Below are positions 1-10,193 of a stretch of 64,000 nucleotides of DNA, one piece after another (the first letter of the stretch is position 1; each line of letters begins with the position of its first letter). The DNA comes from Heligmosomoides polygyrus polygyrus (taxonomy: Eukaryota; Nematoda; Chromadorea; Rhabditida; Heligmosomidae). The notes beneath the pieces were generated by a model. The model had not been told where the DNA came from and did not search any database. It saw only the letters and a list, made by a program, of their open reading frames with translations. Where the stretch lies: the NCBI GenBank assembly GCA_947396885.1, contig OX377202.1, positions 80,820,643 through 80,884,642 on the forward strand, written 5' to 3'. Both the position numbers and the translations under genes were made by a program.

Positions 1-1140
1 GGCAGGTCAGTTGCAATTACTTTGTTAGTCAATACTCCTCCTAGCAAAGTGTTTACAGCAAAATGGGCCGCGGTTCGATGCTTTCAACTGAAGAACAAGC
101 TCAAATCAAGGCACTCAGTGAAGCAGGGCTAAGCCACCGCCGAATTTCGACGCAGCTGAAGCGATCGCAGAATGTGATCAGGAAATTCTTAAGGAATCCT
201 GATCAATATGGGATGAAGAAGCCTTCAGGACGTCCCAGGATCCTTTCCTCTCGAGATGAGAGACAAATCGTGCGTATGATATCCAATGCATCGGTCAGCC
301 TGGAGCGGATGCGCAGGAGCCTAAGGAAGTCGCGAGAGGAACTGTTCGAAATTGCCTAATACGAAACGGCAACATCCTACACACTCAACTCAATTCCGCC
401 CCACGTTTGACTGCAGCACACAAGAAGAATAGGCTGGAATTCGTCTCCAACAACAAAAGCCGTATTTGGACTAAGGCAAATTTTTCTCCTCGTTAGATGT
501 TACGTCAACTATTCCGATTTTTTGCCATTCAGGTAATTTTTTCTGACGAAAAGCGCTTCAACCTCGATGGGCCCGATGGAAGGCGGTACTATTGGCACGA
601 TTTGCGCAAGGAGAAGTTGTTTTTTTTTCAAGGAGGAATTTTGGAGGCGGTACAGTGATGGTGTGGGCAGCATTTCACGCAGGAGGGAAAGTCGCTATTG
701 CATTTACGTCGGCAAGGATGGACTCCCAGGAATACCAACAAGTGCTGCAAAACCACCTGCTTCCATTCCTTCAGGAAAATGCCGAGCAGAATTGGATCTT
801 CCAGCAAGACAACGCCTCTGTACACACTAGCAGGTCAACAAAGGATTTCTTCAGGGCCCATTCAATTGAAGTTCTCGACTGGCCGGCATGTTCTCCGGAC
901 CTCAATCCGATGGAGAACATTTGGGGGCACCTTGTAAGAAGAATATACGAGGAGAACAGAACGTACTCGTCTGTCGAAAGTCTTAGGATGGCGATTCTTC
1001 GAGCCTGGAACGACCTCCCCATTCAAACTCTAGAAAATCATGTTGCCTCGATGCCAGCACGACTCATTGATGTAGCAATGAATTGCGGAGGACCAATTGA
1101 TTACTAGTGATAACTGATTGTTTCATGTCTTTTCAATAAA
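1..1140 (+). pseudogene. Tc3-like transposase, frameshifted; element truncated by window start
   Basis: This encodes a Tc1/mariner-superfamily transposase of the Tc3 branch, which would bind its inverted repeats and cut and paste the element at TA sites. The N-terminal helix-turn-helix starts at the ATG at 63 (MGRGSMLSTEEQ). The catalytic part carries FSDEKRFNLDGPDG, FSRRNFGGGTVMVW, FQQDNASVH and DWPACSPDLNPMENIWG, ending with the stop at 1105-1107 and an AATAAA at 1135-1140. The reading frame breaks twice: a one-base shift near 305-318, after which the reading continues as GTVRNCLIRNGNIL, and a slip in the T-run near 617-630. A short intron at 476-532 must be removed to join WTK to VIFSDEK. 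The order of motifs and the D-D-E spacing fit Tc3. The element is dead as read. The left inverted repeat cannot be seen because the window starts here. Confidence 0.9.
476..532 (+). other. 57-nt GC-AG intron in the Tc3-like transposase
   Basis: The bases after ACTAAG at 470-475 begin GCAAAT and the interval ends CATTCAG before GTAATTTTTTCTGAC. Removing 476-532 joins codons for T-K to V-I-F-S-D-E-K in one frame, matching the Tc3 transposase order. The donor is GC, not GT. It is either a true GC-AG intron or a GT donor with a T-to-C change. Confidence 0.65.
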
Positions 1141-1153
1141 GCTGTTCTTTCCT

Positions 1154-1359
1154 GGTGAACCTATCTTTTTTGAACAACCTCGAGTTGAATGCTTTCATGC
1201 AATCCTTCCTCATTTCTTGCTGTCATTGCAGATTTCGCTCAAGTTTTTTGCTCTTGTATTTTTTGCTATGCTCAATTCACTGATACAGTTTTGGAATCGA
1301 CTGCAACCGAATTTCGTGCAGAAACAAGAAAATCAAGGGTGAACCTATCTTTTTTGAAC
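1154..1359. repeat. 22-bp direct repeats flanking the tail of the Tc3-like element
   Basis: The sequence GGTGAACCTATCTTTTTTGA plus two more bases occurs at 1154-1175 and again at 1338-1359, with about 160 bp of non-coding sequence between. They may be the end repeats of the Tc3 family or a later duplication. The role is not known. Confidence 0.55.
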
Positions 1360-1367
1360 GCAGTGTA

Positions 1368-2551
1368 TTAGGCTGTTGCAAAAGTTCTCGCCATTTTCAG
1401 TACACCACATTTTTTAGTTTTACAAAAAAGCGAAACACGTCAAGAAACGAAGTAACCGCCATCATGTTCTATCATTCTTCTCCACCTCTTAGGCCGACTC
1501 CCGATCTCGTCAGAGTAGATCTTTTCTGGCTTTGATTCGAAAAAGCCGGCAGCCTTCCATGTCGTCTTCGTCGAACGTTTTTCCTTGCATGGCATCAGAG
1601 GGAGACAAGAAAAGGTGGTAGTCTGTGGGCTGTACGGCGGGTGAGGCAGCACTTCCCATCCAAGGTCGAAGCTTTTGGCGAGTCATTCTTGCAAGGTATG
1701 GCCGAGCATTGTCGTCAATTATTGGATTGATTCGAACGCTTTTCTGCGATCTAGACCGCCAATCTATCCAGCTGTTGACAGTACAAATCCGCTGTTAGTC
1801 TCGTTCAGCAACTCGTAGTAGATGACACCTTTGTAATCCCACCAAACAGTAAGAATGATCTTCGACGGGTCAGGACCCTCCTTTGACTGTGGCTCATGCT
1901 GCTCACCCTTGTGAACCCAATGTCCGATCCTCTTGATGTTGACGTAGAGCCACCACTTCTCATCTCCTGTGATGATGGACTTCAGGCAACTACTTGTGCG
2001 CTTGTAGCGTGAGCGATTGAGTGGCCACCTCAGCAGGCTGGCGTTCGGTGCGGTCATGGGGAACCTACCGTGCAAACTTGTGCACCTCACCCAGTTAGGT
2101 GCCTGGCAATGGTGGCATAGTGCATACCCAAGTCCTGCGCAAGTTCACGAGTAGTCCGCCCTGGGTCCGACTCAACCAGGTGTCGCAATTGGTCGTTCTC
2201 GACATCGGATTCACGTCCTGACTTGAAGGTTAAACTCACCTCTGCGAAGACGTGCAAATCATTCTCGTGCAATGCGATCGGACACTGTGCCCTCCCCAAA
2301 TGCACCACTGATGCGACGACAGGAAGCGGCTGCGGACTCACCAAATTTGAAGTCATACAATAGGAGACCTCGGATGTACTCATACCATATTTTTCTAGAA
2401 GGAGTTAAGCGAGAGTGAGTAGCTAGCAATATTAGTAAGCTTATACATACTTGATCCCTTTATGTGACCAATATATAGGTTGCTATAATGTAGCGAGAAA
2501 AAGTGAGAAAAAACACATTCAAAAATGACGGGAACTTTCGCAGCAATCTAA
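1368..2551 (-). mobile_element. mariner transposon, complete ends, decayed gene
   Basis: The element has inverted ends: TTAGGCTGTTGCAAAAGTTC at 1368 and, read on the minus strand from 2551, TTAGATTGCTGCGAAAGTTC. It is flanked by TA duplications at 1366-1367 and 2552-2553. At 1184 bp it has the usual mariner length. The transposase is on the minus strand between 2383 and 1440. Confidence 0.93.
1440..2383 (-). pseudogene. mariner transposase, frameshifted
   Basis: Read from 2383 downward, the DNA-binding part shows TTRELAQDLGMHYATIARHL. The first catalytic block is IITGDEKWWLYVN near 1950, followed by PSKIILTVWWDYKGVIYYELL. The second is DDNARPYLARMTRQKL near 1690-1725, and the third is LPHPPYSPQTTTF near 1640. 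These are the D, D and D blocks of mariner (D,D34D). The pieces lie in different frames, with breaks near 2087-2090 and between 1764 and 1652, so no full protein can be made. The second block also has HDN changed to DDN. Confidence 0.88.
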
Positions 2552-2553
2552 TA

Positions 2554-3996
2554 AATTTTCTCCCTTTCTACCCATAAGTACACTTGTTCACATCATTTAG
2601 GATAGAGTGAGTAGAGCGAAGTTGAGAAAAGAGCTGTATCGATATAGGTGCAGAACTGATACAATGCTCCTTGAAACCTCGAGATTTCTCTGATTTTTCA
2701 TGTCAAATGATGACCGAAGTTATCACTATAGGGAATACATTTCTTTAGTCAAAGTAGTCAAAGCAACGCCTTTTCGGATGTGCAAGAGATAATAATTAAA
2801 CAAGGAAGGGAAGGCTTCCGTTGCCGATGACGCAACAATTATTTATCGGTGAGCTTACCGTTTCAGCATATGCAAGAAATCCTAAATTTTTTGTATCACC
2901 GTCAATAAAGCCCACTAGCAAAGATCTTCAAATAAGCAGTTGCCACTTAGAAGTCAAGCCCTGTCGGGAGGCATTTTGCGCTTCTCTTGTACACGGTGAG
3001 ATTCCTGCCATGAAGGCATTCCAGGGAATATGAGAAATTAACGCTGAAAAGGGGCTATATATGGAGACGACACAAAATCGGAAACAACTTTCAGTTCTAA
3101 ACCCTAACGGTTTTGTGCGTATGAAATAGCATATGTGTTACTTGAAGTTGCCGCTAGGAGAAGTACATTGTAATAACTTTTCATTATTGGAGTTCGATAC
3201 ATTTTCAGCAGCGTTTTATGATTTGTTCTCAGATCTACATCAGCGTGATCAGTTTAATTCGCAGCCTTGCATGCTAGATTCCATTATGAACTATATCAGG
3301 CATTAGATAACCAAAATCCAGAAGTGGTAATTTGAATGACCTAGGAATTTCGCGTTGATTGGAGAAACTATTGTCTATACAAGATGTTTCGCGAACCAAT
3401 TTGAATTGTTTATAATCCATTTCAAAACAAGTAACTAGTACGTCCCGGCTGTGAATGTTTATTGTCCCACTAAGAAAAAAGAAATCATGCATACGCTGGC
3501 TGCCGCATTCGTCGGTACAAGATCGTGAAGCTCATTCTAAAAGAACTTCATTGTTTTCCTATGAAAGGAGGTGCCTCATCAAAAAATAGTTTCTGATGCC
3601 TTTATGCAAAATTATGGGAGTATTGTTTAGGCTTCGCCTTCACTTTTTATCTATTTCTCTGAATGACTGTTCATCTGAGCAAGGCCCTCCATGACTTCAA
3701 GGATCTCTACCCCGAGCTCAAAGTGTCTCGTATCTATGCTTAACCACAGTCTTTTTGACAATGTCTTCCTGACCTAACACCCAAATTTCGGTTTAATTGC
3801 GGTTTCGCGTTTCCGAGATTCAAGCCATAAATCGTCATGACACAAAAATCAAGCTTTTTGTTGTCAAAGAGAGCGGCCTAACCTGATAAGTTTTTGGAAG
3901 CCATATTTTTATTTTATATGTATTCAGAAGTACATGTTCCTCCCTAGGTAAGGATACCAAAATCACTATGAACTTGCGAAGTAAAAAACTAAAACA
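2554..3996. other. non-coding stretch, nothing recognised
   Basis: About 1.4 kb without a recognisable gene, RNA or repeat. The open frames here are short and have no family signature. Confidence 0.5.
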
Positions 3997-4519
3997 GTGG
4001 CTGGAATATTCAAAGCACTTGAACGGCGGGAACTTTCGGTCCGACAATTCTACCAAAAGGCTTACTACCAGGGAACCAGGGAAGATGAACTATCCAAGAC
4101 AGGGGCCCCAGGGATGCCCTTCCACATAGAGTGCGCGATGCACAGGACCTACATGTTCACTTTGATCGAGAGCTGCGATGTTGAACATTCAAGGAAGGAG
4201 GAGCGGTGGATGAACCGCATCCTGTTACCGGAGCTCCAAAAGCTGCAGAATGAGGCGGAGCACCGCGTGCGTTGGGTTATATCTTGATGTTGACCCGCCA
4301 TGAAGGTGGTGATATCTTTGCAGCCCCCATAGAAAATTCAATGACGCAGCCATGATATCACCGTTCGATGAAATGGGTTTGCACTTAGGACCCAGCGCTG
4401 CACACGTACTCCAAGTGCTGCATCGGTATCGGAAGAATAGTGAGCAAACAGTCGAGATGAAGGCCCGTTGGCCTTTAAGAGATTCAACAAAGTTTTTTTT
4501 CAGCCACGAAATCTACTGA
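3997..4519 (+). CDS. two-exon gene remnant of unknown function
   Basis: I do not recognise this protein. The first open block (3997-4287) reads through a charged, helix-rich stretch with RRELSVRQFYQKAYYQG, GMPFHIECAMHRTYM and RILLPELQKLQNEAEHR. The acceptor-like AACTAAAACAG lies just before 3997, so the block is probably an internal exon rather than a start. A second open block follows an acceptor-like CTTTGCAG at 4323 and reads PHRKFNDAAMISPFDEMG, LHLGPSAAHVLQVLHRYRKN and EQTVEMKARWPLRD to a stop at 4517-4519. Both blocks have coding-like composition. Joining them in frame needs a GC donor (phase 2) after 4276, which is unusual. It could be part of a host gene or of an uncharacterised mobile element. 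It lies just upstream of the CR1 relic but shows no reverse-transcriptase motif. Confidence 0.4.
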
Positions 4520-4611
4520 ACTAGACACCTTCTAAACGGAAATTAACGCATCGGATGCAGAATGTGCGCATGTGAAGAGAATCAAGACAAAAACCTACAT
4601 CTACGACACCT

Positions 4612-5407
4612 CAAAATTATCGACCGGTTAGTGCCACATCCAGCTTCGCCTGCCTTTCGAAAAAAATCTTAAAAAGAGAATGGCTACACACCTGGATCAC
4701 CACAATATAATCTCTCCAAACCAGCATGGTTTTCAGAAAAAAGATCCATTCAGACGGCTATGCTACAGGCCCTTACTCATTGGACCAGCGACCTAGATAA
4801 CATGGAGTGGCTTGATGTGATTTATTTTGATTTTGCAAAAGCTTTTGATGCGGTATGCCATAAGGGATTAAAAGCTAAACTGATCATGGTGGGCATACAT
4901 CATCGAATAATTTCTCGGATAGTTGAGTTTTTAGACCGGCTTTTGTTGATGATTTGAAAATGTACCATAGCTCACCACTCCATCATCAAAGCCTTCTGCA
5001 GCGAGTAATAATCTCATGAGTGAGACCAGCGATCAGCAGCATCTATGGCTCCCTTTCTCAAAAGAAAAAAAAAACTATGGTCTTCCATTTAGGAAGAACA
5101 AATCCCAGCTACGCATACAAGTTAGGTGAAAATGAGGTTACTAGCACTGATCAAGCAACAGATCTTGGGTTTCTTTTCGATGCTAATTTGACTTTGGATG
5201 TGCACTGCAAAGAAGTTGCAAATAAAGCGATGGCTGTAGTACACAATCTCCTTAGAAGTCTTTCCACAAGAGCACCCCTCTGTTCCCGTCAAAGCCTATA
5301 AGACTTTCGTTAGGCCGATACTTGAGTATGGAACAACAAATTCTCACCCAGTTAAGAAGAAAAATATACCTAGACTTGAAAAGTCCGAAATAGCTTCACT
5401 AGAAAAC
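4612..5407 (+). pseudogene. CR1/Sam-like retrotransposon reverse transcriptase, 5' part of a split copy
   Basis: The translated pieces show the jockey/CR1 reverse-transcriptase order. NYRPVSATSSFACLSKKILK is at 4612, NQHGFQKKDP near 4725, DVIYFDFAKAFDAVCHKGL near 4815 (the metal-binding first aspartate), then KTMVFHLGRTNPSYAYKLGE and TDLGFLFDANLTLDVHCKEV, and finally VRPILEYG near 5310. The block holding the YADD aspartates is missing between 4960 and 5020, so there is an internal deletion as well as frameshifts. The copy continues after 9680 across the inserted Penelope element, so the CR1 is older than the PLE. Confidence 0.82.
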
Positions 5408-5417
5408 TATTTATGGT
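5406..5417. repeat. left target-site duplication of the Penelope element
   Basis: ACTATTTATGGT at 5406-5417 is repeated exactly at 9669-9680. The outer sides of both copies read as one CR1 open frame, so this is the duplicated target. The edge bases are shared with the element, so the true length is 10-12 bp. Confidence 0.85.
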
Positions 5418-6575
5418 CTATCAATACTGCTGTGCCAAACGAGGTTAGGTGGATCAGTTTTATTGAGCGGCCTAACGTTTCGACCTGTTCGTCGTCTTCA
5501 GAGGCCTAAAAGTAGTTCAAGACTTTAGACTTGTTACTTACCCGACCAAGCGCCTTACCCCCCCCTCTTTCCGACATCGTCCTAGGTGCCAAAACGAAAA
5601 ACCTAATGCATGAAAAATAAACTCACCCGCTGATCCACCGTTGAAGCGGAGCCACGCCGCTACCGCTGCTGTTAGTAGTCGAATGGTGACTGAGACATAC
5701 TGTGTCATTCGCACTGATTATACTGAGTATACCAGTGTCATTCGTAAGGACACTCATGTCACCACCGGTCGTTCTATAGCTAACAATGCGAATGGAATGG
5801 CAAGAAGTCACTAGTAATCGAGGGACACTCATTTCGACTATTCATTGCTGGATTCCTTGCGGAAATCCAGAATGCTTCCAACGCTTTCCTAGACGAAATG
5901 TCGGTCTTCCAACGCTTTCCTAGACGAAATGTCGGTCTCAAACGTCAGAACCGTGCACTTAACATCAAAGTCGGTTCCTCCATGCCTCTCAACCCTGTGC
6001 TTGCCTAACGGACTGGATAAAATACCACGCCTTTTACTAGCCAGGTGTTCCTTAATGCGAACTGCCAGTACCCTTCCGGTTTCCCCAATGTTCATTTGAT
6101 TGCAAGTCCCACATTCAAGTTGATACACTGCACCAGCTTTGGCGCAGTCCCCCAACTTATTGTAGGGACATACAACACAGTTTTCTGATATACACTCCCT
6201 ATCGTAGAGCCTATTTCGGACTAGCTGCTTCTTGATGTTGTCATTCGGGATGTTTACAAGCACAACATCATCTTCTAGCTGAGCCCGAACTATGCTCCGC
6301 TGTATGGCGGAAGTGATATTATCAGAAATAAAAGGAAGACAAAGGGGTATACGATCTCGGCGTGGTATATTACTTTGCACAGTGCGGACTCTTTGGTGGT
6401 GTTGTGGTACCACGTAGCCATTTTGGCAAGCGATCTTTGAGGCTAGCCTCAATGACTCTTGTCGCTCTTCCAAGCCTGTGCATACATCACGTGCAGTTTT
6501 GAACATGTTCCTTACAACTGCGCGTTTAACAGCTGTAGGATGTGCAGAAGATGCATGAACCAAAATGTTCTTAGA
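5416..6575 (-). pseudogene. inverted 5' copy of the PLE: GIY-YIG endonuclease end and terminal repeat
   Basis: Read on the minus strand, this repeats the end of the main copy (about 8503-9625). It carries SKNILVHASSAHPTAVKRAV, the cysteine cluster CISENCVVCPYNKLGDC, and the endonuclease core VYQLECGTCNQMNIGETGR followed by RIKEHLASKRRG. The usual YIG tyrosine is absent here (MNIGETGR against IYIGETGR in the main copy). A 31-bp tandem duplication at 5877-5907 and 5908-5938 shifts the frame and ends the protein at RKALEDRHFV. The junction to the main copy lies inside TTAGAAAACTG near 6575. Confidence 0.88.
5469..5506 (-). ncRNA. hammerhead ribozyme candidate in inverted PLE terminal repeat
   Basis: The minus strand is identical over 38 nt to the motif at 9535-9572, with the same catalytic core and closing helix. 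See that entry for the fold. Confidence 0.7.
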
Positions 6576-6665
6576 AAACTGATCCACCTAACCTCGTTTG
6601 GCACAGCAGTATTGATAGACTAAGAAAAATGCCGAGGTTTTACGAAGAGAGAACTTGGAGATTAC
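6575..6665 (+). repeat. PLE 5' direct terminal repeat (truncated pseudo-LTR)
   Basis: 91 bp match 9580-9670, from AAAACTGATCCACC to TTGGAGATTAC, and include the first codons of the ORF (ATG at 6629). This copy is cut at its 5' side by the junction with the inverted segment, so it lacks the ribozyme found upstream of the 3' copy. Confidence 0.88.
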
Positions 6666-9267
6666 TTCGAAACGTACCGCCGCAGTTCTTCTCTCTGGTG
6701 CGCGAAGCCTTGTCGCTTCGCCAAAAAGTGGTACTCACCCGCCAGTTCGTAAAATTCCTCCAGCGGTGCCGAACGACCGACGTCCTACCGCATTTCATAA
6801 GGAATACGAAGATAGGAGCAGCTGCCGTCTCCCCGAAGATCACCCGATGATAAGGGACGTTTACAAGTCGATGCTGAGGATCGCGATCAAGGAGAAGAGA
6901 CGCGTGCTGCACTCGACGTTATTGAAATGTGGATGGAAAGAGAGCGCGTGCCGGCGTCTTCTTCCTGGACCGACTTGGAGGAGGATTGAGGGTGGGTCAA
7001 GGCTAATTTGTGACTCTATTCGATCTAGGGCCAAGTCTTCCCTTTGTGCCAAGTACGATAGACTTTTGGGTGCTAGACGTGAAAATTCTAATGTCATTGA
7101 GAACAACTCTCCCGTGAACCACCGCTATGACGAAGTTCACAATGAAAATGAAAACGGAATGGTGAGAGTTACTATCGTCGGGAACACTAACATTTCACCC
7201 AACGCTATCAATTTCTTGAATCTCGGTCCGTCCTTTTCTCCTGCACGAAACCTCAATGCGGTTACATATCGCAAAGTTGTGGGTGGTTTGCAAAGGCTAA
7301 GAGATTTACTGAGAACAAAGAGAAGGCGCGAAATCAACCCGCAGACCTCAAATCAGGGCACATCGGTATCAGTACCATTTCCACGTACATTCTATAAGGA
7401 ACCACCTCCCGTTCCAGAAGTCGATGTGAAGTTGAGAATTTTGGCAACTGATGTGTTGGCTGTTTTAAGAAATCACGAGCAGCACAACTATAACAACTTG
7501 ACATACGAGCAGTGGGGAGGGTTCCAGGAATTGCGTGAGTTAAGATCGAATGGTACGATCCGTATCTCTGTGATAAAGGTGGAGAGTTTGTAGTTATGCC
7601 ACAATCGTTGGATCGCGAGATAACAGAACTCCACCTGCGGGATTCGTCGGTCTACCGACACGCGACTGCGGATGAGTTTTGGTCACAATGCCGACGCCTT
7701 AACCATGCTTGGATGACCGTTGGCGCTTCAGCAGGGATTGACAGAAAACTCCTCAGTAGACTTAAATTGGACAATCCAACCTGTCCAGTTTTCTATAGCC
7801 TACTTAAAACCCACAAACTTGCTCCACAAGATATGCTGTCGATTAAGACCTATCATAAGTTGCGTGGGAGGACCAACCGACAGAATATCCTGGTTTCTCA
7901 ACAGAATTGTGAGCCAGTTGTTGACCACGGTTCCCTCGCACCTGACTAACACTAGGCTATTCCTTGACTATCTACACAGCAGACATGTTGAACAAGAATG
8001 TGTAATAGAGTCCTTTGATGTGACTTCGCTATACACAAACGTCCAAAACGAGGATGCCCTTCAGGCGTTATCAGAAATGCTTGATCGACATCACAGCAGT
8101 ATTAATAACTTTGGACTTAGCAAGGCAGGCATCATGACTCTAATCAAGGAGTGCTTAGGTTGTAATATTTTCAAATGGTCAGGTAGATATTTTTCACAAA
8201 TGCGAGGTTTAGCCATGGGCCAACGACTTGCTCCAGTTCTTGCCGTTTGCTTTATGAGCAAAATAGAGCAACCAGTTCTAGAACGTCTTCCCTTGATGTA
8301 TTGCAGATACATTGATGATTGTTTTATTGTAACATCAACACAGTCCGAAATGGATGAGTGTTTCAATTTACTGAATCATCAATCGCAACACATTAAGGTT
8401 ACGAGGGAAACTCCTAGGGAAGGGTTGGCTACCTTATTTGAATACGCAAATTAAAATATCGGGTGACATCGTCAGGGTAGTGGTACCGCAAAGAAAGTTC
8501 TAAGAACATTTTGGTTCATGCATCTTCTGCACATCCTACAGCTGTTAAACGCGCAGCTGTAAGGAACATGTTCAAAACTGCACGTGATGTATGCACAGGC
8601 TTGGAAGAGCGACAAGAGTCATTGAGGCTAGCCCCAAAGATCACTTGCCAAAATGGCTACGTGGTACCACAACACCAGAAAGAGACAGTGAGTGCAACGT
8701 AATATACCACGCCGAGATCGTATACCCCTTTGTCTTCCTTTTATTTCTGATAATATCACTTCTGCCATACAGCGGAGCATAGTTCGGGCTCAGCTAGAAG
8801 ATGATGTTGTGCTTGTAAACATCCCGAATGACAACATCAAGAAGCAGCTAGTCCGAAATAGGCTCTACGATAGGGAGTGTATATCAGAAAACTGTGTTGT
8901 ATGTCCCCACAATAGGTTGGGGGATTGCGCCAAAGCTGGTGCAGTGTATCAACTTGAATGTGGGACTTGCAATCAAATATACATCGGGGAAACCGGAAGG
9001 GTACTGGCAGTTCGCATTAAAGAACACCTGGCTAGTAAAAGGCGTGGTATTTTATCCAGTCCGTTAGGCAAGCACAGGGTTGAGGGGCATGGAGGAACCG
9101 ACTTTGATGTTAAGTGCACGGTTCTGACGTTTGAGACCGACATTTCGTCTAGGAAAGCGTTGGAAGCATTCTGGATTTCCGCAAGGAATCCAGCAATGAA
9201 TAGTCGAAATGGGTGTCCCTCGATTACTAGTGACTTCTTGCCATTCCTTTCGCATTGTGAGCTATAG
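6629..9267 (+). pseudogene. PLE polyprotein: reverse transcriptase and GIY-YIG endonuclease
   Basis: The start is the ATG at 6629 (MPRFYEERTWRLLRN). The reading then jumps frame near 6780, again near 7565 and again near 7838. Motifs in order are the PLE block DKGGEFVVMPQSLDREI (near 7575), FYSLLKTHKLAPQDM (near 7790), RLRPIISCVGGPTDR (near 7845), ESFDVTSLYTN (near 8010), RGLAMGQRLAPVLAV and the active-site YIDDCFIV near 8310. After another shift near 8450 come WYRKESSKNILVHASSAHP, the zinc-finger-like CISENCVVCPHNRLGDC, and the endonuclease VYQLECGTCNQIYIGETGR with RIKEHLASKRRG, ending at 9267. It would copy its own RNA at a nick made by the endonuclease. The catalytic YIDD is intact, but at least four frameshifts make the copy inactive. 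Confidence 0.9.
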
Positions 9268-9534
9268 AACGACCGGTGGTGACATGAGTGTCCTTACGAA
9301 TGACACTGGTATACTCAGTATAATCAGTGCGAATGACACAGTATGTCTCAGTCACCACTCGACTACTAACAGCAGCGGTAGCGACGTCGCTCCGCTTCAA
9401 CGGTGGATCAGCGGGTGAGTTTATTTTTCATGCATTAGGTTTTTCGTTTTGGCACCTAGGACGATGTCGGAAAGGGGGGGGGGTAAGGCGCTTGGTCGGG
9501 TAAGTAACAAGTCTAAAGTCTTGAACTACTTTTA

Positions 9535-9572
9535 GGCCTCTGAAGACGACGAACAGGTCGAAACGTTAGGCC
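9535..9572 (+). ncRNA. hammerhead ribozyme (type I, minimal) in PLE terminal region
   Basis: The order is GGCCT, CTGAAGA (core CUGANGA), a 3-bp stem GAC/GTC with a GAACAG loop, GAAA, ACGT, T and AGGCC. GGCCT pairs perfectly with AGGCC as helix I. ACGT is a self-complementary mini helix III that would pair between two molecules, as reported for PLE ribozymes. Predicted cleavage is after T9567, just upstream of AGGCCGCTCAATAAAACTG. The weak point is one unpaired C before helix II. PLEs are known to carry such ribozymes. Activity here is inferred. Confidence 0.75.
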
Positions 9573-9579
9573 GCTCAAT

Positions 9580-9670
9580 AAAACTGATCCACCTAACCTC
9601 GTTTGGCACAGCAGTATTGATAGACTAAGAAAAATGCCGAGGTTTTACGAAGAGAGAACTTGGAGATTAC
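9580..9670 (+). repeat. PLE 3' direct terminal repeat
   Basis: Second copy of the 91-bp repeat at 6575-6665. It ends at TTGGAGATTAC and runs straight into the target duplication TATTTATGGT. Confidence 0.88.
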
Positions 9671-9680
9671 TATTTATGGT

Positions 9681-9980
9681 ATTAGTAGTGTGGCCTTGAT
9701 TACTTGCTATTCCCAACAGTGAGGTAAGAAGCAAACAACTTGGACTACAGACACTTTCATACAGACGAAGAATATGCGATCTCGTTATGGTTCGCAAAGT
9801 CCTCCATGGTTTCTGTGGACTCTGCCATGATCGAAATGTGATTTCTGGGTACTGCAGCGCTTGAGATTTCTTTACAGCCATTCCATGTTCCTTTTTGAGG
9901 AGCACAGCGTGAAACGATTCTGTTACGCGATGCACTGGGAGCCAATTTCTAGTCTTGAAATACCCTTCCATTAAATACCG
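9681..9980 (+). pseudogene. CR1/Sam-like retrotransposon, C-terminal part after the PLE insertion
   Basis: The translation gives SKQLGLQTLSYRRRICDLV followed by MVRKVLHG, the conserved tail of CR1/jockey reverse transcriptases (YRR.R.DL...KILHG). Further on, RCTGSQFLVLKYPSIKYRH matches the R-S-F.....R...WN end block. It directly follows the duplicated target, so it is the other half of the CR1 at 4612-5407. Stops and frameshifts are present. Confidence 0.72.
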
Positions 9981-10193
9981 TCACCATCCATGAAAGAGTT
10001 TCTATACATCCTCTATGTCCATAAGTTGTTTTTGGAAGCATCTTGACCGTCGACTACAACCTTCATAATTCTCAAATTTCAATTGTAATTTTTCTCTACC
10101 TCATTTTACTGGCCGTCTGTTCTACTCTGTTTCTAGTAAAAGTTCTAGTGCTTCTTCTGAAATATGCCATTACTGCCCAATCAAGGTCTTCTA

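Larger units (their letters stand above)
5416..9670 (+). mobile_element. Penelope-like retroelement (RT plus GIY-YIG endonuclease) with inverted 5' segment
   Basis: This is one insertion with three parts. An inverted partial copy (5416-6575) is joined head to head with a main copy (6575-9670), and the main copy is bounded by 91-bp direct repeats (6575-6665 and 9580-9670). The whole is flanked by the 12-bp duplication ACTATTTATGGT. Inverted 5' pieces and pseudo-LTRs are typical of Penelope-like elements. The main copy encodes a reverse transcriptase followed by a GIY-YIG endonuclease on the plus strand. It is broken by several frameshifts, so it is not autonomous now. A nematode PLE clade is likely but cannot be assigned without a tree. 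Confidence 0.92.
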
